From: Tetragonia tetragonoides
Lineage: Eukaryota; Streptophyta; Magnoliopsida; Caryophyllales; Aizoaceae
DNA: 64,000 nucleotides
Assembly: GCA_038025085.1 (NCBI GenBank)
Contig: CM076149.1
Span: forward strand, 30,541,001 to 30,605,000
Direction of reading: 5' to 3'
Every line of letters begins with the position of its first letter. Position 1 is the first letter of the stretch. The position numbers were made by a program, and so were the translations under genes. The notes under the pieces were generated by a model. The model was not told the origin of the DNA and did no database searches. It saw only the letters and a program-made list of their open reading frames with translations. This document shows positions 14,901 to 25,091 of the stretch, in pieces.

Positions 14901-17172
14901 AAGGTTGTGGTGGTCCTACTAGCCAGTGATCCATGTAAATGAATATAAGGAAGAGAGAACAAACAGAGGAGCAAGAAAAAACGCAACATATTCTTCATCA
15001 GATGGCTACAAATGAGGCAATTGAGGTAGGATGGTGGAATTATAGCAGCTGCTCACATAGTGACATTTTCCCAAGGCTAGTTCTATTTAGATTTTTCAGA
15101 TAGAGAAAAAGATTATATCAAGAAGAATCAATGTACAGCAAATAGAGGATAAGGTATCCTATATCTGTATATAAACATTTATAATCCTGAAAAGCCCCTG
15201 CAGCTAATAATTAGTTCAATTTAGATATTTAGGGCTATCATGAATATTTCTAAATCTGTTGGGGTTCCACAATCATGTCTAATCTATCTTTTGCTCATGA
15301 TAAAGTGGACAATATAATGACAAGAAGTGGTTAAAGAAACTGGACACGTGCTGAATCAACTCACTTTCCCCATATCAAAAGCATTTTCTCTCTAGTAACT
15401 CCAATTAACATCGGGAAAACCTTTCTCTTAGATTACCAAACCTTACCAATAGGTTCTTCCATGTTGGCTCCACATTCCACAAATACCTTTGTTATCTACC
15501 TAGCAACTCAAATGCATTGAATATAGTCGTCTAATATAATAGTTGTTTGCTGAGTTACATAAGCAAATCCTAGACTCCACCACTTCTAATATAAGGATTC
15601 TTTTTTTCGTTTCTTTTTTTTACTTTGCAGAAAGATTAAGAAAATGTGAAATCACGGAAAGAAGAATGCAAAATGACTAAGATAGCCTTAGTCATTCCAC
15701 GTTACAATAAAGAAAAAAGGAGTAAAACTATAAATGCTCTTGGAAATAGTAGTGCGACTTTTATTATAAAACAGAATTAAGTCAAAAAATGCCTTCACAT
15801 ATTGAAAGGAATTGAGTATATTTTATAGTCATTTCTCGAACATCTACAGTTCCTATTTTTCTAGAGAGCGGCATTTTAACATTCTAATTCCTAAGTAACA
15901 TAGTAATATAACATAACAATCAATACTTATGCTGATTCTAACTTTTATGATCATTCAAACTTCCATAATCAGACAACACAAGCTTCTATGGCCCATTTAG
16001 CTACTCTGGTTAATAAACTAGACAACTCATGTCAAAGAAAGTTGTATGTAATTAGGCTATTATTAATTATTCCTAGAAACAAAAATAAGAATCCTAACAA
16101 AATAAACTAAATAATCAAGTGATTGATGCTTTTGCAGCAAACGCACTAGGAGAAGTCTATGAATAAAAACACTATTGTTCAGAGTATTAGACCCAGCAAA
16201 TATTAGTAAAACAAACTGCCTCGGATGGGGTAGTAAACACAGAAATTTTCCTCCTACCTTCAATATGGATTGGGGGCAAGCGAGAGCTCAATGGCGCACC
16301 CCCACTTGTTCCTAGAGGTGACCCGGGGTTCGAGTCATCATACCCACCTAGGGAGGGATTTTAGCACTCTTCTCTCCTCTGCTAGGAAGGAATCCTGACC
16401 CCTTCAACCCAAAAAAAATAAAATAAAATAAAATAAAAAAATTAAAACTTAAAAAGAAAAGGCTAATTCTGGATGTCTAGTTGAATACTCATAATTTGTA
16501 GCAACCTTTTTTATCCTCAAAACCACACAAAAATCGACCAACAAATCTTAAATAGTTAACAGCTAATGTGACATCCAAATAGATGTTAAACCCAAAGACT
16601 AGTTGTTTCCAACAATTCACATCACTCAAACAGGTGATCTCATGATAGTTAAGTTGCAATTCCTAAAATCAATTGGTTACTTCATGCCAAATAATACAAA
16701 CTACTTGGAGAAGTATAAGTCAATTAGCTCAACAATGTAAGCTAACAAATCACCCTCAAAATCCAATAATCCATTGCAACTGAAACATCGCAATTCATCA
16801 CATTTCTCACGCAATTCTAACAATCCCTCTATAAACACGTTCATAAACTAAACTCTTCATTTCAATTTCTCCTCAACTAGCTAACACAATTCTAGAATAA
16901 TCCGATACCAAAACCCTAACGAATTGTAACAATTTGCAGAGAACAGAATTAAAAAAGGATAAAACCTTAATCTCATGAATAACAAAAAAAAGACATTAAT
17001 TGAAACCGAATTGATAGAATAGAACAGGAAAAATTAAGGATTCTAATTTGTAAAGTACTGTAATTATGATGAATTGATGATGATACCTTGGCTTTGAAAT
17101 TGAAGTTGAAGGTCCGGTTGATACAGTGGGTTCCTCAGATGAAACCCTAGCGAAGGTATCTTCCGTCGTCAT
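2909..17172 (-). CDS. RIK: RIK homologue: KH-domain protein interacting with AS1/ROUGH SHEATH2, 12 exons, complete
   Basis: Coding exons (minus): 17172-17087, 13031-12794, 9690-9589, 9393-9359, 9265-9190, 8622-8551, 8412-8326, 7824-7731, 7613-7496, 7154-6653, 4305-3936, 3045-2909. All junctions are GT-AG, phases agree, and the total is 1917 nt (638 aa plus stop). Order: short acidic start (MTTEDTFARV), basic KPRRKRKWDQP motif, hydrophobic/Gly stretch, first KH-like domain ~109-203 (REIVIND...YKLTKRQTQEEIQKCTGAV), second KH-like domain ~204-300 (GPNDQYINHI, NETGATVLLRGRGSG), then VPSSKVYAAVPPPQQL, a SGYAGIYPQATPLQQVALAL motif, a KRQKRKFQE basic patch, a Pro-rich region and an Asp-rich tail ending KPFWAV. 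This order matches Arabidopsis/maize RIK. Family knowledge: RIK is nuclear and linked to AS1/RS2-AS2-HIRA silencing of KNOX genes. An upstream in-frame ATG (17347-17349) exists, but the chosen start fits the family. Introns 1 and 2 (4.1 and 3.1 kb) carry transposon debris. Confidence 0.93.
2960..3021 (-). repeat. Coding microsatellites giving the Asp/Ala-rich C-terminus of RIK
   Basis: On the minus strand a (GAT)n run is followed by a (GACGCT)n run, encoding D6 and then alternating DA before GENESP. Both are simple in-frame repeats, so length variation would alter only the acidic tail. Confidence 0.8.
3170..3830 (+). mobile_element. Possible LINE-like remnant in RIK intron 11
   Basis: The stretch contains broken frames only. 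Its right end (tgtaatgagcttatgctcct, then a short A-run near 3815) resembles the 3' tails of plant LINEs. No target duplication was found, so this is a weak call. Confidence 0.25.
4079..4228 (-). repeat. In-frame ~75-bp tandem duplication in RIK exon 11
   Basis: Two adjacent 25-residue units, both of the form KLDSPxSNxTVxASLKSILP followed by PPxPR, lie side by side in the proline-rich region. The reading frame is kept. A third, partial PPPPP unit follows, so the region probably grows by slippage or unequal exchange. Confidence 0.8.
4717..4737. repeat. Poly(C) tract in RIK intron 10
   Basis: A run of about 17 cytosines broken only at its edges by T. It is a simple homopolymer in an intron (6652-4306) that otherwise shows no feature I recognise. 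Confidence 0.8.
10589..10650. repeat. ~31-bp tandem duplication in RIK intron 2
   Basis: The unit aagtaactttaacccatgca... occurs twice in direct succession with one base changed. It lies between the LINE remnant and exon 3. Confidence 0.7.
10826..12340 (-). mobile_element. 5'-truncated LINE (non-LTR retrotransposon) in RIK intron 2
   Basis: Minus-strand frames match the C-terminal half of a plant L1-like ORF2. At 12335-11950 are the reverse-transcriptase end and thumb (YLGVPLGGNPR, FSFGGRITILHSCLASIP, RMMRDFLWSG, SWEHVCRPKSDGG). At ~11400-10913 is the zf-RVT/C-terminal part (CVMCHHDGESSLHLFVMC, AILWCIWLERNSR). A C-run near 11941-11952 marks a frameshift, and further shifts occur near 11800 and 11400. 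The 3' end reads GATTAATAAAAAATTTCTTATC and then a poly(A) seen as T's at 10826-10832. It runs in the same direction as RIK. No target duplication could be matched, so the truncated 5' end (about 12340-12560) is uncertain. Confidence 0.85.
12425..12550. repeat. Imperfect ~75-bp direct repeat
   Basis: Two copies of a segment containing acattcccctSTACAATCTA lie about 75 bp apart next to the 5' end of the LINE remnant. Origin unknown. Confidence 0.5.
13150..13440. other. CpG-richer dispersed-repeat-like block in RIK intron 1
   Basis: It contains many short repeats of the cgcgacat / tatcggccacgtat type, unlike the AT-rich intron around it. Such blocks are common in plant non-autonomous DNA elements, but I see no terminal repeats or target duplication. 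The open frame here (96 codons) resembles nothing known and is probably chance. Confidence 0.3.
13640..14226. mobile_element. Candidate fold-back element in RIK intron 1
   Basis: The left side starts ttgccaaaaactaccttaga. The right side, read as reverse complement, starts tttgccaaaacctacctttt, and the similarity continues for about 90 bp with aactaacta-type motifs. The inverted arms frame a ~400-bp core. I found no clean target duplication, so ends are approximate. Confidence 0.45.
16270..16440 (+). mobile_element. tRNA-derived SINE in RIK intron 1
   Basis: A box A-like motif (gagctcaatgg, ~16284-16294) is followed at the expected distance by a box B (ggttcgagtc, 16327-16336). The unit ends in an A-rich tail with aaaat repeats from about 16411. 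This is the layout of a plant SINE transcribed by RNA polymerase III. Flanking duplications were not resolved. Confidence 0.7.
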
Positions 17173-17388
17173 CGTTGATTTTGGTTTGGTGGTTGTTGTT
17201 GTCGCGTGGTGGAGACTATAGCCGGACGGGGGGGGGATGGGTCCAGCTCGTGTTGTTCCGTTGGTCCTGGTTTGTGTAATTGTGTCTCTACTTTGGTTTT
17301 TCTTTTTGTTTCCGCCCTTCTTCTGGTATGATTTCCTCAAAAGGGACAAGGGTTATGGGTAGAGACTAGAGATGGCTCCACGTACGGT
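17173..17388 (-). promoter_or_regulatory. Proximal 5' region of RIK
   Basis: These ~216 bp lie between the chosen RIK start codon and the hAT-like insertion. They must hold the 5' UTR and, unless transcription starts inside the element, the core promoter. No convincing TATA box was seen. An in-frame upstream ATG occurs at 17347-17349. Confidence 0.4.
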
Positions 17389-18496
17389 TAGGACTGTTCA
17401 TAAAAAACTAAAACTGAAAATCGTACCGTGACCAAGTAAAATCGTACCGAAAAATAGGTTACTGTATCGGAAAAAAATAATTTTTTCGGTACGGGACCGG
17501 TTCGCTTTTTTGACGAATCGGTTAACCGGGAAACCGAAAGCTAAGAGTTTAAAGCGGGGCCCAATTTGATTTTTAAGCCACTTAGAGTAACTTTTACCCA
17601 AAAAAAAGCCCAATGAGACAAACTAAAGGTAAAGGACCTAGGTTTGAACCGTCATTAGTGTTTCCCGTCTTTCTCTCTCCTAAATTTCAGTCGTACTCTT
17701 TTGTTTCTCAGTGACAGAGGTACAGTATTGCTCTTCCCCCTCTCTCTCTCTCATCTCTAACAATCAGTCACTAGTTGCCCAGTCTTGTTCAAGGCGTTTG
17801 ATTTTGGGAGTTATCTAGGCATTTGTTTTTGGGAGCAATCTAGGCCATTGGAGCGACGGATCTAGGAAGTTGTGAGTTGGTCAAGTGACTTGTTTGTAAA
17901 ATGGAAGATTACAGAGGTGTCTTTTGATATTTTCGTTTTTTCCTAATTTCTTTAGATCATGGGTGAACATTGATGGTGATTTGGGGTATTCTGCTTCCAT
18001 CTCCATCTCTCCGCCAGTTCTTTATTTTCGTGAATTGTTCTATTTTTTTTTTTTGTTTTCTTTTTGTGAGAGAGTGAGTTGTTGTAGTTTTGTTAAATGA
18101 CTTTGGTATAATTCCAAATTGTAATATTTATTGCTAAAGGAATGAGAATTCTTGTTCAGTTGCTATTGGTGTTGTTGTGGTTATAATCTGAGTAATTCAA
18201 TTCAGTTGTTGATGGTGATTTCGGTTGGAATTTGCAAGATTTGTTGATGATGCCTCCTTGACCCTTGTTGAGTTGGTACTCCAGGTTGAAAATTCAACTT
18301 TTAATAATAGGTTCAGAAATTAGATTTTGAAAATGTGAAAATCAATTCGGTTAACCGTACCGAAAGTACAGGTTAACCGAATTCGGTTAACCGGCATTTT
18401 CGGTACGGTTACGGTTCACGAAAAGCCAAACCGAAATTTTCGGTTACCGTATCGAAAGTGTGTTTCGGTACGGTTAACCTACCGTAAACACCCCTA
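17389..18496. mobile_element. Non-autonomous hAT-like DNA transposon upstream of RIK, 1108 bp
   Basis: The insert is flanked by a perfect 8-bp duplication, CGTACGGT at 17381-17388 and 18497-18504. Its ends are inverted and imperfect: TAGGACTGTTCAT on the left and TAGGGGTGTTTAC as reverse complement of the right. Both flanks carry dense subterminal motifs such as ggttaaccg, cggtacggt and taccgaaa. An 8-bp duplication with TAGGG-type ends is typical of hAT elements. The core (17640-18330) is different in character, with pyrimidine-rich ctctctct stretches and gtgag/gtaatt sites, and may be a captured gene leader. No transposase is encoded. Confidence 0.85.
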
Positions 18497-18504
18497 CGTA
18501 CGGT

Positions 18505-18880
18505 TAGCACTAAGCACAACCTAATCCGAGCATGCCTTTTATATGGCACGGACACGGAGCACGATGAACACAATATGAATAAGCGGACCTGAGCCTGAGT
18601 TCGGGTATGAATTTTGAAGTTAAAGCATAATTGGGGACAGTCAAACTCAAAACAACAGTCACGATAATATTTAAAAAGAGCTTGGGGACGTAATGCACGA
18701 CCTATGCACGAGCACGACTTGGGACTACCTTTTTAATAAGCCGACACAACAAGTCGCGGTACAAAACACGACAATATTGCGAAGCTCGAAGACATGACAC
18801 GACACTGTTGCAAATTACGAAGGCACGGCTCCAACATGACTAGGCACACCCATCTTCTAAACTAGGCATGCCCTTAAAAT
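18505..18880. other. Degenerate repeat rich in gcacgac motifs
   Basis: The stretch repeats cacggacacgg, cacgagcacgac and acacgacac units, which are common in old non-autonomous DNA elements of plants. Possible ends (gcatgcc at both sides) are not backed by a target duplication. Confidence 0.3.
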
Positions 18881-18964
18881 AAGTAACGTGGAATTATAAA
18901 ATAATGCTATTGGCAAATTCTTGGCTACACTTGAGTGTAGCTAAATAGCCTGTTCCCACCAATA

Positions 18965-19250
18965 AGAGTGGTGGTCTAGACTCTAGTGGTTCCAAGGTTA
19001 TCCCCAAGTGGTTTGGTAAAGCAATGTTATGGGTTCGAATTCCCATTCCCCCCCATGCCTTGTGTCTGCTGGCTTCTAAGAACTATACTAGCTTCTTGTT
19101 GGTGCTACGTTGATGAGGCCAGTGTTTGCGCTGGTTATTTAGCTAGTCTGATATGTTCGCTATTGAACACAAAAGTTCGTACATGACGTAACAGGAGGTG
19201 TCTCGGTCGTCATTTACTTGCACCCTCTTTTTGACTAGAAAAAAAAAAAA
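18965..19250 (+). mobile_element. tRNA-derived SINE-like element
   Basis: It has a box A-like stretch (tggtctagactctagtgg, about 18971-18989), a strong box B (gggttcgaattcc, 19031-19043), a tRNA-unrelated body and a terminal run of 12-13 A's at 19238-19250. Direction is plus. Target duplication not resolved. Confidence 0.65.
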
Positions 19251-19562
19251 GTAGCATGTTCCGGGCCAAATTTAGTGAACATCTCGACCCATTAACTTTC
19301 ATGACCCATGGCCCAATCCTTATTAAACTGAAAAAGAAAAGGAATGCAGTTCTTATTGGATGGACCTGCGTCCAGCCAAGTTGGCTGGACCGGCCCAATC
19401 CACGCACACGCTCAGCCAAATCGCACGGCACTTGTTTAAATAATTTACCGTTCTCCTTTCGTCCTTCTCCACTCGCTTTGTTTCCCTTTCTTTTTTTTTT
19501 TTTTTGCTAGTCACTTGCTTTGTTTCCCATTAGGCAAACGAATAAATAGAACATGGTCCCAC

Positions 19563-22115
19563 TGTGAAACCCCAATATTTTCTATAATTATAATATCGAT
19601 TTATAATTCTTTTATCAATAGTTTCAGAGATTTAAATCATATATTTAAGTAACGATTCGATTTATTCAATTAAAGCCATAATAATATTAATTATTATTAT
19701 GGAGGTTTCGAAATTTATATTTATCAAATTATTTGAGAGTTTTTATTTAAATGATTTGGACGATTGAGAGAATTCTTATTTCTTTTATTATTGACTCGGG
19801 AGAATTTTATTCAGAAAATTAAATGGGAATATTTCTTTTATTTCTAACTTGACTATTATTGACCAAAACCCTATGGGTGGCTATATAAGGAAAAAGATGG
19901 AGACTTTCATCTGTTTGCAAAACTGAACAACCTTAGCCCTACACTCTCTCTCTCCATTCGACCTCTCTCTCTCCTCTCCCATTTGCTGTCACCGGCGAGC
20001 TGCCGCCCTCCATCACGGTGAGCTTTTCTCTCTCCTCTTCTTTCTCTCTCTTTCTTTCTCTTTCTTTCATTCTCTCTTTCTCCTTCATGCACCGTCTCTT
20101 TCTCTCTCTTGCTGTCAACAGCCACCAGGGGGCCGCCTTGCTCCAGTCACCATCTCCTCCCCTTCTCGGTGAGTCGCCGGGCTGACGGGCCCAGCCCCGT
20201 CACCCATCTCTCTCCCTTTCATTCGCTTTCTTTTTCTTTTTTTCTCTCCTTCATTGTGGCTTGCGTGAGACACCACGGTGGACCACCACCACCACCGGCG
20301 GTGCTGGGTGGTTGGGGGTCACCAGTGGGTCCATGACCATCGTAGGTGGTGGTCGCTTGTGGGCCATGACCGTTGTTTTACAATTTCGCAGTTTTCGGAT
20401 TTTTCGTGCAGGTTTTTGACAATTTCAGCAGTTTTTATTTATTTGTTTTTATTTTTCAGTACTCGTTCGGAACCCTAATTCGGATTTTCAAAAGCCTAAA
20501 TTGGTTGGAATAAATTAAGGAATTTAATAAAAATATTAGTTTACAGTTTCAGTACTTTTTAGATTTTCGTATTGAATAAACTGAGTTTCGATAATTATTT
20601 TTTAATTAGGGCTTAATGACTAAGCGTGATCATCTTCGTACGTAGAGCTTACGTACTGTTTAATGAGTGTTTTTTAGGTAAGAGATTGTGCGTACCTCTT
20701 TTCAAAGCCCCATCAAAACTATTTTGATGTGTTATGTGCTAATTGATTATTATTGTGAATTTAATATGTGAAGCATGATTTAATTATATCGTCGTTAATT
20801 ATGAGAATTGAAATATATTCTTCGTTGTTAATATGAATTATATTGAGTATGACAAGTTTACGAAGTTTCGTTAATTAATTAGTTCATATGCTAATGATTG
20901 AGCACGTATGGCGATGTTGAAATTCTATTATTATTATGACATAATATACGTGCTAATTGGAATGGGTTATTATTGAGTGCTAATGAGCACCTAATATATC
21001 TTGGATGGTTTATTTGTGAAAGTGTAATTTTTGGATATCATGATTTACTGTCGAAGTGCTGCCGAAATTTTGTTAGACATATAAGAAGCATGATTATTGT
21101 TAATATGCATTTATGTCGTTATCGTTGTTATTATTATTCATTATCATGAGTATGAAATGAAATAGTATGTCGTGGTCTCGTTGTACCACTAGGTCAATCA
21201 ATGCAAGTATGTGAATTGAATTATAAATGAGAATAAGACTCCTAATGGATCCCTAGGAGTAGTCGAGCAATCGAGACTTATCTAATTGATGTAGTCTAGG
21301 GATGCGTGATTCCCAAGTTACTCTTATGGACACCTCGTAGTGTGTTTGGGACGAATCATTCCCCATTGTTTAATTCTCTATGTATCGATTATTATGTTAG
21401 AGATAGTGTGAGTATACACTAGAGTAAGTCCATGGCATGTCTATATCTATCTATGAACAATATGGGTAATCGTTGTTCTATTCGATCTCTTATTACTCTA
21501 ATCAAGATGGTTTATCTATTTGTGTTCGATTGACCACTAAAGCAAGAATTGCATGTAATTGAATATTGAGTATGTGTGTGCTTGATTGTATGACTACTTG
21601 TGCATGCAAATGAATTTCAATGATTCTTCTAAAAACCAGGTAAGGTTTACGAAAGTGTTTTTACTGGGTATGGACGACGTTTATTTAGTTTATCTGATTT
21701 TTGTTTTCTTTTGTTTCTTCTCTTTTCTTCTGCACCTTGTTTCCGCCACGGAAACCAAAGTGCAGGTGTAGCTGAGTGAGGACAGATAGCTTGAAGATTA
21801 AATGTGGGCTGTTCTCTAGAACTATTGATTTATTGGTTACTTTGGATTATTGGGATTATTGGTTTGTACCTTGAAGGCAAAGTTGTAATAAGACTTTAAT
21901 GGACTTAAAATCACTTGATAGAAAACTCTGATATTAATGTTTAATTTGTTTAGATGCCACCTTTGATACCTTGTTTTCCTTTCTGCTTAGCATTTATTCC
22001 TTAGCGATAAATGTTGCAGTAACGCCTTTGGATTTGTGACGGTTCAGTGGTGTCGAGTCATGGATAATGACGTCGATAGTTCCCTGAAAATCGTTGCGAA
22101 TTCGGAGGTGTTACA
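19563..22115 (+). repeat. 5' LTR of the Gypsy element, 2553 bp
   Basis: It begins TGTGAAACCCC and ends GGTGTTACA, with TG...CA ends. A TATA box (ctatataagg, 19881-19890) is followed by a leader rich in ctctct, which fits Pol II start in the LTR. About 540 bp (roughly 20510-21065) have no partner in the 3' LTR. Confidence 0.92.
19881..19890 (+). promoter_or_regulatory. TATA box in the 5' LTR
   Basis: ctatataagg sits ~320 bp into the LTR. The same motif lies at the same place in the 3' LTR (about 28427-28434), so it is a conserved part of the LTR promoter. Confidence 0.7.
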
Positions 22116-22117
22116 AA

Positions 22118-22129
22118 TAATATCAGAGC
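22118..22129 (+). other. Primer binding site (tRNA-iMet type, degenerate)
   Basis: TAATATCAGAGC directly after the LTR differs at two bases from the TGGTATCAGAGC that pairs with the 3' end of initiator tRNA-Met. The two lost G's would weaken priming. Confidence 0.7.
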
Positions 22130-22296
22130 TCTAGGTTTAAAAGGTTGCATAGGTTTAATAAATGAATTCATAAAGATTAGTTTCATTATGGGGAAAACAA
22201 AATGTAATTAAAGCCGTTGAGCGTAGTAGTCCTAGAAGTTAGGAATTACTTGAAATGACCTTAATTGTGACTTATTGTTTGATTGCCCTTTTGTAG

Positions 22297-23284
22297 ATGG
22301 CAATTACTTGTTTGACCGCGATGAAGTCGACTAGAGGTAGAAAACCACGAGCGATGATCGTTGCACCCGAGAACGAGGTGGAATACGTAGACATCTCCAA
22401 TATTGAGCCTACACACGACGAGCGTGACGAGGCCGCACCCGAGCCGAGGCGCACGGCATTGGCGCGCACGAGCTCGAGGTGGACCAACCCGTGCATGATG
22501 CTCACAATGATGACGCTCCCATTGAGCAGAACCATGATTTGGAAGCCAACGAGGATCCTGCTTCTGAAGAGGAACCTACTGAGTTTGAACCTCAAGCGGA
22601 CGATGCTCCTGCTGACGAGCCAAGTGTAGAGCCTAACTCTGTCGATCTAGAGATGCGTTTTGAGTATGGAGCTGGTGTCCCTGATTCACCTAGCATACCA
22701 GACTTAGAGGACATTAGTGATGCAAGCGACAACAACTCTGTACCTCCATCGCCTCCTGCTGATGTGTCTCATCCTGTGGAGCCTTTCTTTGCCATTGATG
22801 CCGAGCTAGATGACATCCGTGCCTACATTGATCGCGCATTCACAACGATCAAGCGATACACCGTACGAGGATACACCAGGGTTTCTGGGTAGAACTCTTA
22901 CTAGCTGACTTACCCAACCTGCATCATTGGAGAGGTCTCAAGGAGAAGTATGACGATGTGGTACTGAAGAGTGGCTACATCAACGACGAGAAGTACGGCA
23001 AAGACAATCGTTGGGCGCTAACTTTTCTGGGTGTTGGCAATGAGCTATGTTAGTCTGAGTTCGAATGGAAGGTTAATCACGTCTTAGTGCGCGCTCCGAA
23101 GGACATCTCTGAAAACTGTTGGTCAAAGAAGCACAAGCTTGTGAACAACTTTAGAAGACGCTTCATGCCTCAGAATTTCAAAGGTGACGAACATCCTTAC
23201 ACGCCTTGTAGGGAAGTGAAGCCAAGGAGGGATGATGATGATGATACGCCTCCCGGATCGAAGCAGAACCCAGTTACTGTTTAG
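22297..23284 (+). pseudogene. Extra ORF upstream of gag in the Gypsy element (function unknown)
   Basis: A reading frame of about 325 codons runs from ATG 22297 to TAG/TAA near 23284 if two frameshifts (near 22440-22455 and 22880) and one stop (TAG near 23050) are allowed for. The first third is acidic and rich in Pro/Ser/Glu (e.g. EPTEFEPQADDAPADEPS). The middle reads FAIDAELDDIRAYIDRAF, and the end is basic then poly-Asp (KPRRDDDDDTPPGSKQ). Codon-like structure persists across the breaks, so it was once a real gene. It is separated from gag by ~690 bp of non-coding DNA. It resembles none of gag, PR, RT, RH or IN. Some plant Gypsy groups carry additional ORFs, but I cannot assign this one. 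A captured host fragment is the other option. Confidence 0.6.
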
Positions 23285-23971
23285 TTATTTTGTTGACTAG
23301 AGTAGTTGTTTTGATTAGAAACATTATTCCACTTTTGTGATGACCCTGCGTGGTCAAGTTTGATGATGGTGTGTAGTTGCCTAAGCAACAAATATTTTTG
23401 ACTCTTATTTATTTTGCAATCTATCTTATTGCAAAATTATTTCATTTGATTATATGAAAGTCGTTATGATTTGTTTACATCATTGTTGTCTCACATATTT
23501 GCATGGTTGACTAAAAGCATGAATGCTATCTCTTATTGTCGTGACATGATGGTAAATCCATATCGAATTTATGGCAAAATTTTTGTTGAGCATTATCAAC
23601 TCTCTTGTGAGACAAGTACTAAAGCATATCAATATGATTAAGTGTGATTATCTATTGCCCTACTAAAATAGTATGGAGCCTCTTTATGTGCATTATGAAC
23701 ATCTTTGTCTATTCATGTGAAACCTACATGTCTAAAGTGTATAACATGCCAATCGAACTATTATGCATGATATCTGAGAACAATAAAGCAAGTATGTTGT
23801 TTAGACCTATGTTGTAAGGTCGATCATCGAAACTTATATGCTATATGCTAAATGTCAAGAGAAAGGTTTCAATTACAACCTATTTCTCTCAATTAAACCT
23901 TAATGGGTCGAGATGTGCAATTTGTGTGAATGGTGTTCATACCATTAATTTTATATTCTCAGATTCACGAA
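23285..23971. other. Non-coding spacer between extra ORF and gag in the Gypsy element
   Basis: About 690 AT-rich bases with no useful frame. It ends at cagattcacgaA, just before the gag ATG at 23972. The position suggests a long leader, or a splice acceptor for gag (ttctcag at ~23957-23963), but neither can be shown here. Confidence 0.4.
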
Positions 23972-25004
23972 ATGACAACCAACGCTGATAGAATCGCTAG
24001 ACTCAAGGATGGTCTGACCGACGTGGTCGAGATCGTGGCGCGACAAATGGCACGCCAAGAAGAACTAGAAACCGCTCAAGCCTCTGCAGCGCGTAGTTTC
24101 CAAGATTTTGATGCTCTTAAACCTCCTACGTTCGAAGGTGGTGTCGATCCAACAAAGCTGAAGACGTGGATCATTGAGTTCGAAAAGTTGTTCCTGGCTA
24201 CAAGTCAGCCTAACAACATGAAGGTTAGCTCTGCGACGTACTATCTGAAAGGGCGAAGCTAACAAGTGGTCGAGCGATGTGTGAACGAATTTGCTTGCAA
24301 CGCCGAACTATAATTGGAATCGTTTTAAGGAATCCATTCATGCTAGATTTTATCCTAGTGCTCTACGACGCCTGAAGTGGCGTGAGCTTGAAGGTTTAAG
24401 CCAAGACAAGCTGTCTGTGGCCGAGTATGCTGCCAAGTTCAACGAGCTTGCTATCTTTGCTCCCAATTTGCTGACAATTGAAGCCGAGCAATCGAAAGGT
24501 TCGAGGATGGACTCAAATGGGATATTCAACGTTTTGTACCTGGATAATCTATCACTTTTTCAGGAATCTTATGACAAGGCCCTGAATCAGGAGAGGATTA
24601 TTGGATGTCGTGACACGCATTTGGGAAAAAACAAGCGCGACGAAGGCAATCCATCGCAGTCGAACAATGGCGACAAGAGGCCAAGGCCTAATGGCAACAA
24701 CAACTACCAAGGTGGTCAGAACCATAATGCAAACAGGAGTCGTGACTCGAATAGTCATCGAGCTACGATAATGGCTAGAAGGAATACGCCTTGTACTCGG
24801 TGTAACAAGATGCATGCTGGTAAGAACTGTCGAGGTGACGTGTTGCAGTGCTATGAGTGCAACAAGCCGGGTCATAAAGCTTCTGAATGTTGGAGCCGAG
24901 GTAGGAATGGTAATGGGCAGAACCGCGATAACAACTACAATCGTGGTGGGAATAATAATGGATATCGTGGTAATGGTGGTAACTACCGTGGAAACGGAGG
25001 TTAT

Positions 25005-25091
<87 letters not shown>

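Noticed and set aside
20109..20478. Overlapping ORFs in the Gypsy 5' LTR (also 28562-29095 in the 3' LTR)
   Set aside because: They lie in the CT-rich leader, are not kept in frame between the two LTRs, and have no known domain.
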